From: Pseudanabaena sp. PCC 7367
GTDB lineage: Bacteria; Cyanobacteriota; Cyanobacteriia; Pseudanabaenales; Pseudanabaenaceae
Reading direction: 5' to 3'
Assembly: GCF_000317065.1 (NCBI RefSeq)
Contig: NC_019701.1
Coordinates: 1,364,001 to 1,428,000, forward strand
DNA: 64,000 bases
The translations under genes and the position numbers were made by a program. The notes under the pieces were generated by a model. That model saw only the letters and a program-made list of their open reading frames with translations, did no database searches and had not been told where the DNA came from. Positions 57,349 to 64,000 of the stretch are shown here, piece after piece (the first letter of the stretch is position 1; each line of letters opens with the position of its first letter).

Positions 57349-58044
57349 TTGCCAATAAGTATCCAATGGCATTAAGCTTCAATTCTTGCTAATTATTTAT
57401 TCAGGGTCAAGTCCGGTAAATAATCATTACCAAAAACATGTAACCGTTGTGCTTGAAATGTTTTTCCGGCATTACGTGATCTAGATCAAATAACCTCTAT
57501 AGGCAGAGGATGCTTACACTACAATTAGCAGCCAACACAACAACCATGCAGCAATAACAAACAGATAAGTTACCGCTAACCTGAGGGGAGCATAAATATA
57601 TTCTATTTTGGGAAGATAAAGTATCCCTTCGGCATCAATAACTGTCCGTGCCAAATGTAGAGGTGGTTTAGGACTATTGATTTGCGCCTACCCTTTTCAA
57701 AGCAGTTGCCATTTTCGGGGATATGTGGGCTACACGGGGGGGAATAGGATAGCCCTGTACATAATATAAGCCAGCGTCCCAAATTAATCAAGGGGGTATT
57801 AGTAAAAAAGGCTACTTTTTACGATCGCAGTTTTTTTATTGCTATACCTAAGTTTTAATCAGTTCAGGCGAAATTATCTGTAGCGATCGACTCTTTTTTA
57901 ATTTTTTCTTTATAAACTACTGCGTAAGGCTAGAATTACAGTCAAGTGCATAACTGAGCGATCGCTCATGGCAAAATCAGCTTTAATCTTAATTTCCGGC
58001 AATTACTAATCAAATAATCAAACTCACGTATTCTAAAATTCAGC
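57349..58044. other. Long spacer upstream of the antiporter gene
   Basis: These 696 bp contain no supported gene; a 62-codon minus-strand frame (57603-57791) is open but has no ribosome binding site. GGGCTA (57727-57732) pairs with TAGCCC (57750-57755) around an 17-base G-rich loop. The region at 57590-57760 is more GC-rich than its flanks, which could mark a structured leader or small RNA; no known riboswitch class was recognised. Confidence 0.45.
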
Positions 58045-59481
58045 ATGTTTAACCCAACCCATCTTGCCGCCGTTTCCGTCGAAACCTCCAACACCTTTAT
58101 TCTTACCGCCGTACTCCTCACCTTAACAGTGGTTTATTTAGCCAGTAAATTGGGTGGTGCTGTCTGCTCGCGGTTGGGTTTGCCGGAAGTTTTGGGGGAA
58201 CTCTTGGGTGGTGTTTTGGTGGGTATTTCCGCTTTGCATGTGGTGATTTTTCCGGAACAGGGGGTTACGGCGGCGGACTCTTCAATCATTGCCCTGCTGG
58301 AGCTAACCTCCGATCTCACCGATCAGGGCGCAGGCGTAGTATTTCAGACCCAGGCGGCAATCATTGATTTGCTGTCGGAAATTGGCGTGGTGGTATTACT
58401 GCTGGAAGTGGGCTTAGCTTGCAATCTGGATGAATTAATTAAAATTGGCCCCAAGGCTGCCCTGGTGGCGATCGCTGGGGTGGCAACGCCATTCTCGATC
58501 GGTGCATTGGGTTTGATTTATTTATTCGGGGTAGCACCAATCCCGGCTGTGTTTGTAGGCGCAGCCCTCACTGCCACCAGTATTGGCATCACCGCCAAGG
58601 TACTCTCGCAATTGGGTAAGATCGCCACCACCGAAGGGCAAATAATCATTGGCGCAGCAGTATTAGATGACATCCTGGGAATTATTTTGCTAGCCGTAGT
58701 GGCAAGTCTGGCTAAAACAGGCGAAGTAGACGTAGTAAATATTGGCTATTTGGTAGTGGTGGCCAGTTTGTTTCTGGGGGGGGCAATCCTGCTGGGGCGG
58801 CAATATAGCAATTGGATAGTGAGAGTATTTGGCGAGAATCAGGGACAGTTATTGGTTTCAGCGCTGATCTTTGCGCTGCTGATGTCCTATTTGGCTTCAG
58901 CGATCGGCCTGGAAGCTTTGTTGGGAGCATTTGCGGCTGGCTTAATTCTAGGCGAAACTACCAAGCATAAAGAACTCCAACAGCAGGTTATGCCGCTGGC
59001 CTATGCATTGGTGCCGATCTTTTTTGTAACGGTGGGCGCAAGGACTAATATTGGGGTGTTAAATCCCCTGGTGCCGGAAAACCAACAGGGTTTGGTGATT
59101 GCTTTGTTTCTGGCGGTGGCGGCGGTCATCTCCCAACTGGCAGCCGGATATGTGTTGCCAGCCAAAGATAACCTCAATCGCCTGGCGATCGGCATTGGCA
59201 TGATTCCACGGGGCGAAGTGGCACTGGTGTTTGCCGGGATGGGGTTGAGCAGTGGTGTATTGAGTGAGTCGTTGAATGTATCGATCGTGGTGATGGTGAT
59301 TATGACTACGTTTATTGCGCCGCCATTGGTGAAATGGGCAATGAGCGATCAGCGCTTCCCACCGGATCAGGGCGAAGAAAATAACGATCATGGCGATCCT
59401 GTTGATCATGCTGAAGAGACTGCCAATAACTCCAAACCATTGGAAGATCAGGGCTTAGAGAACCAAGGCGCAGGGGTTTAG
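58045..59481 (+). CDS. CPA2-family cation:proton antiporter
   Basis: The 478 residues have about 12 membrane helices and belong to the CPA2 (KefB/NapA/NhaS3) sodium or potassium/proton antiporters. Visible are LASKLGGAVCSRLGLPEVLGELLGGVLVG near the start, the paired-helix core GAALTATSIGITAKVLSQLG, GAAVLDDILGIILLAVV with the transport Asp-Asp pair, and GMIPRGEVALVFAGMGL. It ends in an acidic hydrophilic tail of about 40 residues without a RCK/TrkA domain. The similarity to NhaS3-type thylakoid antiporters is suggestive; the cation is not readable from sequence. Confidence 0.93.
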   Translation: MFNPTHLAAVSVETSNTFILTAVLLTLTVVYLASKLGGAVCSRLGLPEVLGELLGGVLVGISALHVVIFPEQGVTAADSSIIALLELTSDLTDQGAGVVFQTQAAIIDLLSEIGVVVLLLEVGLACNLDELIKIGPKAALVAIAGVATPFSIGALGLIYLFGVAPIPAVFVGAALTATSIGITAKVLSQLGKIATTEGQIIIGAAVLDDILGIILLAVVASLAKTGEVDVVNIGYLVVVASLFLGGAILLGRQYSNWIVRVFGENQGQLLVSALIFALLMSYLASAIGLEALLGAFAAGLILGETTKHKELQQQVMPLAYALVPIFFVTVGARTNIGVLNPLVPENQQGLVIALFLAVAAVISQLAAGYVLPAKDNLNRLAIGIGMIPRGEVALVFAGMGLSSGVLSESLNVSIVVMVIMTTFIAPPLVKWAMSDQRFPPDQGEENNDHGDPVDHAEETANNSKPLEDQGLENQGAGV

Positions 59482-60036
59482 TGATTTAGACCCTACAGCA
59501 TCGCAATCTTACCAAGTATTTCAAAGTATTTCAAAGTATTTGTTGGTCGATCGCCCTTGCCATCAATCGGGGCAAACTTAAGCCAACCAGTGTGAACTGA
59601 GTGGGAACTTTGAGATTGAATTTCCAGTCAGCGCCACTAGATCAAATGGCCTAAGGGCTTGCTATGAGTATCTACGAATATGGCTAAGGATATAGCGATC
59701 GCCTCGGTATGATTATGATCGATAGTTGCACTTTGGGATGCTTAGCGGTATGGCAAGCGATAGATTAGAGATCAAAACATCTACCGATCGGCTGAGATAC
59801 ATTACATCATCTCCAGCTTGCTTAATTACTGATGTTTGGCAACCTGGCCAAGCAACCCACTTAGAAACACCTAGGCTGGATGGGGGAGGATTTGTGCGCC
59901 AATTTTAGCTAAAATAAGGTTTCGCATAGCGCGTATATGTACCTATTTCTTAAGTTTAAGTAGTTATTAATTTGGCTAAGTCATAAGTGCTTTTATCCTC
60001 CTATCCACACTCTAGAAATCTAGACAAACTATCCTC
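59482..60036. other. Spacer with a 10-bp tandem triplication and a palindrome
   Basis: Right after the antiporter stop, three consecutive 10-bp units ending (A)AAGTATT lie at 59511-59540, the last two identical. A 14-bp perfect palindrome ATTTTAGCTAAAAT is at 59902-59915. A 60-codon frame (59726-59908) has no ribosome binding site and is not convincing. Confidence 0.5.
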
Positions 60037-61656
60037 ATGACGATGCGAATCAATGGGATCGCCCTAGCCAGCCTCACCATGCTAGCGGCCGGTTTTACCG
60101 ATATTTCAACTTTTCAAGCTAACGCACACATTACTGAGCGGGCTTTGGATCGCGGCAATGTGATTGCTCCTATTGCGGTCGAGCGATCGCTAAAACTAGA
60201 GCCAATTGCCCAGGCCAATAATGCCAATACGCCCCTGGCTCTGGTTGAAGAAGCCAATCGCCGCCGGGAAGCAAATCAACTCGATCGGGCGATCGCTCTG
60301 TACCGCGAAGCAATTGAGAAAAATCCGGTGTTTGTACCTGCCCACTATGGGTTGGGCGTAACATTGCGCCAGCAGGGAAATCTAGATGGGGCGATCGCCT
60401 CCCACAATCGCGCGATCGAAATTGAAGCCAGTTATACACCTGCCTACTATGGTTTGGGGATTGCCAAATATCAAAAAGGGGATTTTACTGGTGCGATCGC
60501 CGCCTATCAAAAAGTGATTGAACTGAGCGAGGCCGATGCAGCGTTAGCTCCCACCTACTACAATTTGGGGCTGGCGGAAGAAAGACAAAATAATTATCGT
60601 CAGGCAGCCGCAGCCTTCAGGCAAGCAATTACCCTAGATCCCAGTTATGCCTTAGCCCATAATGGCTTGGGTTCTGTACTACGCCAGCAAGGCAATCTAG
60701 ATCAGGCGATCGCTGCCTACCGTCAGGCAACCACTTTGTCGCCCAATTTTGCTACTGCCCACTATGCCCTGGGAGTGGCTTTGTATGAGCGTAATGACTA
60801 CAACGGCGCGATCGCTGCCTACGAGAAAGTAATCGCCATTAATAGCCAGTTCCCCAATGTGCACTACAACCTGGGAGTGGCTCTGACCGCCAATGACCAA
60901 ATCGATCGGGCGATCGTTGCCTATCAACGGGCCACTGAATTGGATGTTAGTAATGCCGATGCCTTTGCTGCCCTGGGTAAAAACCTGCTAGAAAAACGCA
61001 GACTCAATGAAGCCGCTAATGCATTTCGGCGTAGTGTGGAACTCAATCCCAATGAGCCGATCGCCTATAATGGCCTGGGTTTAACGCTCCGTCGCCAGGG
61101 GAATCTAAGTGGGGCGATTACGGCCTATGAACAAGCCATTGCCCTCAATCCTCGCTATGCTTCTGCCTATAATAATTTGGGTCGTGCCCTTTCTGACCAG
61201 GATCGACCCGCCGATGCGATCGTTGCCTTCCGCAGTGCAACTGAGTTAGATCCTAACAACAGCGTCGCCTTTAGTAATCTGGGACAATTGCTTCGCACCC
61301 AAGGGGATAGCACCGAAGCGATCGCCGCCCTAGAACAGGCAATCAGCCTCGGTAAGCCGGAACTCTGGTCGGACTATACCAATCTTGGTTTAGCTCTGGC
61401 TGACCAGGGTGATCTCACCAAAGCGGAAGCAGCCTACCAGAAGGCGATCGAATTGCAGCCCACCTTTGCTAGAGCCCATTTTGGCATGGGGGCATTGCAA
61501 ACCGCCCAGGGTAATATCCGTGATGCGATCGCTGCCTACAAAGAAGCGCTCCGGCTCTATGAAGCAGAAGACAGCACCGAATGGGTACAGCGCACCCAGC
61601 GTGCATTACAGGCTTTACAGGGTACGATGCAATCGCAGTATCAGATTATTTATTAG
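60037..61656 (+). CDS. TPR-repeat protein with putative signal peptide
   Basis: The 539-residue protein has an N-terminal hydrophobic stretch (about residues 6-22, LASLTMLAAG) suggesting export, then about 13 consecutive TPR units at about 60-520. They follow the pattern A.YGLG..L..QGN...AI..Y..AI.L.P, for example AYNGLGLTLRRQGNLSGAITAYEQAI. TPR arrays bind other proteins, and exported ones act in envelope or thylakoid assembly. No enzymatic domain is fused. The partner is unknown. Units are close enough in DNA to permit recombinational gain or loss. Confidence 0.9.
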   Translation: MTMRINGIALASLTMLAAGFTDISTFQANAHITERALDRGNVIAPIAVERSLKLEPIAQANNANTPLALVEEANRRREANQLDRAIALYREAIEKNPVFVPAHYGLGVTLRQQGNLDGAIASHNRAIEIEASYTPAYYGLGIAKYQKGDFTGAIAAYQKVIELSEADAALAPTYYNLGLAEERQNNYRQAAAAFRQAITLDPSYALAHNGLGSVLRQQGNLDQAIAAYRQATTLSPNFATAHYALGVALYERNDYNGAIAAYEKVIAINSQFPNVHYNLGVALTANDQIDRAIVAYQRATELDVSNADAFAALGKNLLEKRRLNEAANAFRRSVELNPNEPIAYNGLGLTLRRQGNLSGAITAYEQAIALNPRYASAYNNLGRALSDQDRPADAIVAFRSATELDPNNSVAFSNLGQLLRTQGDSTEAIAALEQAISLGKPELWSDYTNLGLALADQGDLTKAEAAYQKAIELQPTFARAHFGMGALQTAQGNIRDAIAAYKEALRLYEAEDSTEWVQRTQRALQALQGTMQSQYQIIY

Positions 61657-61761
61657 TTCTTAGTTATTTATTAGCAAATCAACTAAGTTTGATAATTAGG
61701 TTGCTTGCAGTGAAATATAGAAGTCTTTGACGTTTTGAGGCGATCGGCGACTGCTTGGTCA

Positions 61762-62319
61762 TCAACTAAACACTGCATCAATTTGGGCAGCTTCAGCTAG
61801 TTCTTCTTCAATTCCTTCTATTTCTGCCTGAGCCATATTCTCCGCCACTAGAATATCTCTGTAGTCGATCGGTAGCACCAAATCGTCAGGATTTATCAAT
61901 TCTGGTAACTCATCGTGGAGTAGTTTAACTAATTCCCATTGATTTAGATTTCCATACTTTTCAAAAACTGACTCGATAATATTGTGCTCCGCTTCGCTTA
62001 AAAAGTCTTGATCTATAATTTCCTTTCTCAGCCGCATATTATGCGCATCAACTGCCTCAATATATATATCCCAATGGGAGAGTTCATTGGGTGGGTGCCC
62101 AGCATTAATCAGAGCTAAGGTGGTGTTCAGGACTGGGCCATATTTCATCAAGATATAGGTATCAAAAGTGATCGGGGCACCAAGTTTGATCAAAGCAGTT
62201 CGATCGCAGAGGTACATTAGCTTCATCAACTTTAAGTAAGTGATGCTGCCATCGGCAAGTTGAATTAGTCTAACAGCCAGTTGGGTGGCTTTGGTTTCGC
62301 TAAATTTAGGACGTTTCAT
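61762..62319 (-). CDS. Panacea-domain (DUF4065) protein
   Basis: The 185-residue protein matches the Panacea/DUF4065 domain (SocA-like): AVRLIQLADGSITYLKLMKLMYLCDRTALIKLGAPITFDTYILMKYGPVLN, then ESVFEKYGNLNQWELVKLLHDELPE. Panacea domains act as antitoxins that neutralise diverse toxins, usually encoded next door, and SocA is a ClpXP adaptor. Here the neighbours are a TPR protein (tail to tail) and homogentisate phytyltransferase (57 bp upstream, same strand). No toxin-like frame is seen, so it may be an orphan antitoxin or a repurposed adaptor. An acidic tail (EGIEEELAEAAQ) follows the domain. Confidence 0.85.
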   Translation of the reverse strand: MKRPKFSETKATQLAVRLIQLADGSITYLKLMKLMYLCDRTALIKLGAPITFDTYILMKYGPVLNTTLALINAGHPPNELSHWDIYIEAVDAHNMRLRKEIIDQDFLSEAEHNIIESVFEKYGNLNQWELVKLLHDELPELINPDDLVLPIDYRDILVAENMAQAEIEGIEEELAEAAQIDAVFS

Positions 62320-62375
62320 AGTGTAACTATCGTTTGACCGTTATTATGATTTTATCCTGGCTACATTCAGCCAAG

Positions 62376-63374
62376 CTACAAATAAGCCAGCATACAGGCG
62401 ATCGGGAAAACAATATATTCCAGGTAAAACAGCTTCCAGATAAATTGATAAAAGCTAGCGATCGAGGGGCGATCGCCCAAACGTACCTGCCGACTTCGCC
62501 ACCACATTAATGCTCCCAACAAGCTATGGGCAACTAGCATTGCTATTGGACTTACACCAATCTCGATTTTGGTAAAAAATGGTAATAACCCCACGACAGC
62601 AAAAGCAAGGTAAAGCCACAGCAAAATCTGGCGCGAGAGATTAAACACTACGCTCTGCCCCAGACTGATCGATAGGGTCATGATATTAAATTTGGCATCC
62701 CCTTCAATGTCGGGCATGTCCTTGAAGATGGCGATCACATAGGTGAAAATCAAAATAAACGCGGTCAGGAGCCAGATTGAAAGCGGTATTCGCCAACTCT
62801 CGCCCAGAGACAGCCCCAATTTAAGCTGCTGGAAATGCAGAAATAACCCCAGGTTCACGATTACGCCACGCACCGTAAAAATGCACAACGAAGCCCAAAA
62901 TGGAAACCGCTTCAATCGAATTGGTGGTAGTGAGTAAACTGTACCAATTAGTAAGCTAATAATTACGGTCAGGGTCAAGAACCAGCCTTGCATCAGCGCG
63001 ATCGCCACTGCCATAATGCCAGTAATCGCTACGATCGCCTTAGCCTGTGGTGGCGAAAAGTCTCCTGCGGCCAATGGCAAATGCGGTTTATTGATTTTGT
63101 CGATCTCAATGTCCAGAATTTGATTTAGACCCACAATATAAACATTGCCGCATAAGCAGGCAAACCATGCCCAGAGCAAATTAGAGATAATGGTTAGGTT
63201 AGTCAAGCCCAGTGCATCAGTAGCTTGTAGATTCAGCAAGTTAGTTAAATCCGCAGCATGGGCGATCGCAAATAGGGCAAACACACTCAGGCTGGTGCCA
63301 ATGATCGTATGGGGGCGGCTGAAGCGACGCAGGGCATCTAGCTTATTGGTAGTGAAGGCGGCAAAATTAGTCAC
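62376..63374 (-). CDS. hpt: Homogentisate phytyltransferase
   Basis: This UbiA-superfamily prenyltransferase (Synechocystis Slr1736, plant VTE2) condenses homogentisate with phytyl diphosphate, the committed step of tocopherol synthesis. The 332 residues show the first Asp-rich motif NQILDIEIDKINKPHLPLAAGDFS, the second motif FKDMPDIEGDAKFNIMTL, and eight or nine membrane helices. The N-terminal SRPHTIIGTSLS is typical of the HPT group. The start is a GTG at 63372-63374 without a clear ribosome binding site. The next enzyme of the branch with a gene here, tocopherol cyclase, is at the other end of the window. Confidence 0.93.
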   Translation of the reverse strand: MTNFAAFTTNKLDALRRFSRPHTIIGTSLSVFALFAIAHAADLTNLLNLQATDALGLTNLTIISNLLWAWFACLCGNVYIVGLNQILDIEIDKINKPHLPLAAGDFSPPQAKAIVAITGIMAVAIALMQGWFLTLTVIISLLIGTVYSLPPIRLKRFPFWASLCIFTVRGVIVNLGLFLHFQQLKLGLSLGESWRIPLSIWLLTAFILIFTYVIAIFKDMPDIEGDAKFNIMTLSISLGQSVVFNLSRQILLWLYLAFAVVGLLPFFTKIEIGVSPIAMLVAHSLLGALMWWRSRQVRLGDRPSIASFYQFIWKLFYLEYIVFPIACMLAYL

Positions 63375-63641
63375 GGTTGAAGCTGTAGGTAAAAACTAGA
63401 ATTTTGAATTGATGATTGATTAATAATCTAATTATCGCTAATCAAATTAGCTCCTAATCGATCGTTGAGCTGGCTCTGGCTGAGGCTCTCTATTATTGGG
63501 GGGATTGAATTATGCTATTGGCGATCGCTGGCTTAACCACCCGCCATATTCAACCGGATCATGCTTGAAAGTGTTTGTATATTGCTCATTAGTAGGCTGC
63601 TTAGAAAATTTAAGTTAATCCTAATCGCTATTGAGGCTAAA

Positions 63642-64000
63642 TTATGAGGGGGCTTCAGCATCACTACTAGTTGGGGTAGTCTCTAAATCAGGGTTTTGCG
63701 CTGGTTGATTTGTACTCTCCTGGTCGATCGGCTGTTTAGGATCATCAAGGTTGATATTACCAATGCCTAAATAAAGTTCGGCAATCTTGGGATCATTGAG
63801 TAAATCAGTGCCTTTGCCCTCAAACCGATCGCGGCCAGAGTCTAGTACATACCCCCGATCGGCGATCGCCAGCGCCTTGCGGGCATTCTGCTCCACCAGA
63901 ATAATCGCCGTGCCAGTGGCATTAATCCGTTGCACCAGGTCAAAGATATCCTGCACCAGAATTGGTGAAAGTGCCGCCGAAGGCTCATCCAGGATCAATA
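63642..64000 (-). CDS. C-terminal part of a branched-chain amino acid type ABC ATPase (partial)
   Basis: The frame runs in from beyond base 64000. It starts with the Walker B LLILDEPSAALSP, followed by the H-loop region GTAIILVEQNARKALAIADRGYVLDSGR, and the family end LLNDPKIAELYLG. This is the LivF/UrtE pattern (high-affinity branched-chain amino acid or urea transporters). The last about 35 residues are a polar Pro/Gln/Asp/Thr-rich tail not present in most LivF. P-loop and signature are outside the window, so the substrate class is a family inference. Confidence 0.88.
   Translation of the reverse strand, partial: LILDEPSAALSPILVQDIFDLVQRINATGTAIILVEQNARKALAIADRGYVLDSGRDRFEGKGTDLLNDPKIAELYLGIGNINLDDPKQPIDQESTNQPAQNPDLETTPTSSDAEAPS

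Noticed and set aside
57603-57791. 62-codon minus-strand frame upstream of the antiporter
   Set aside because: No ribosome binding site and no conserved pattern; the region looks like non-coding leader.
59726-59908. 60-codon plus-strand frame between the antiporter and TPR genes
   Set aside because: No ribosome binding site and no hydrophobic or domain pattern.
1-64000. CRISPR arrays, tRNA or rRNA genes, prophage
   Set aside because: No regular 25-40 bp repeat with unique spacers, no tRNA T-arm/acceptor pattern, and no phage structural genes were seen on either strand.
1-64000. HIP1 octamer GCGATCGC as a special feature of one locus
   Set aside because: It is spread through the whole window (for example 2959-2966 and 3375-3382), which is a genome-wide cyanobacterial trait and does not mark any single element.

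Overview
The window is cyanobacterial chromosome. The octamer GCGATCGC (HIP1) is scattered through genes of every class. The gene content also fits: both committed enzymes of tocopherol synthesis, LL-diaminopimelate aminotransferase, a fused RibBA, an FtsZ with a long N-terminal extension, and a ribosomal operon without rpsN and rpmD. The genus cannot be fixed from sequence reading alone. I see no insertion sequence, CRISPR array, prophage, tRNA or rRNA.

Layout. 1-8.2 kb: the start of a TldD-like protease, a protein with two ComFB domains, a small two-helix membrane protein, tocopherol cyclase, prs, ftsZ and ftsQ. 8.4-20.7 kb: a methyltransferase with an export signal, an M20 amidohydrolase, glmM, a small RP-repeat protein, two membrane proteins (one PIN/TRAM), an SbcC/Rad50-like ATPase and a TPR protein. 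21.5-33.4 kb: the S10-spc ribosomal operon from rplC to infA with secY and adk; it stops at infA, and rpmJ-rpsM-rpsK-rpoA-rplQ do not follow. 33.8-38.5 kb: five same-strand genes, namely an amidase/glucosaminidase fusion, two unknown proteins, a 49-residue exported peptide and an M23 endopeptidase. 39.7-53 kb: a STAND (NB-ARC) NTPase, a peptidoglycan-binding serine-hydrolase-like protein, a GT9 glycosyltransferase, ribBA, two small unknown proteins, dapL and a class C PBP. 53.5-64 kb: a DUF2470 protein, a two-domain methyltransferase, an HTH protein with an acidic linker, SirB1-like, a CPA2 antiporter, a TPR protein, an orphan Panacea-domain protein, homogentisate phytyltransferase and the end of a LivF-type ABC ATPase.

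The strongest functional theme is the cell envelope. glmM and dapL supply precursors, FtsQ/FtsZ organise division, PBP1C polymerises glycan, and the amidase/glucosaminidase and M23 proteins cut it. The least explained objects are the exported cysteine-containing peptide inside the hydrolase cluster, the RP-repeat protein, the double ComFB protein, the exported methyltransferase and the repeat-bearing STAND protein. At small scale, many intergenic spacers carry exact or near-exact tandem duplications of 10-11 bp, and several conserved enzymes carry Asn/Ser/Gln-rich insertions.
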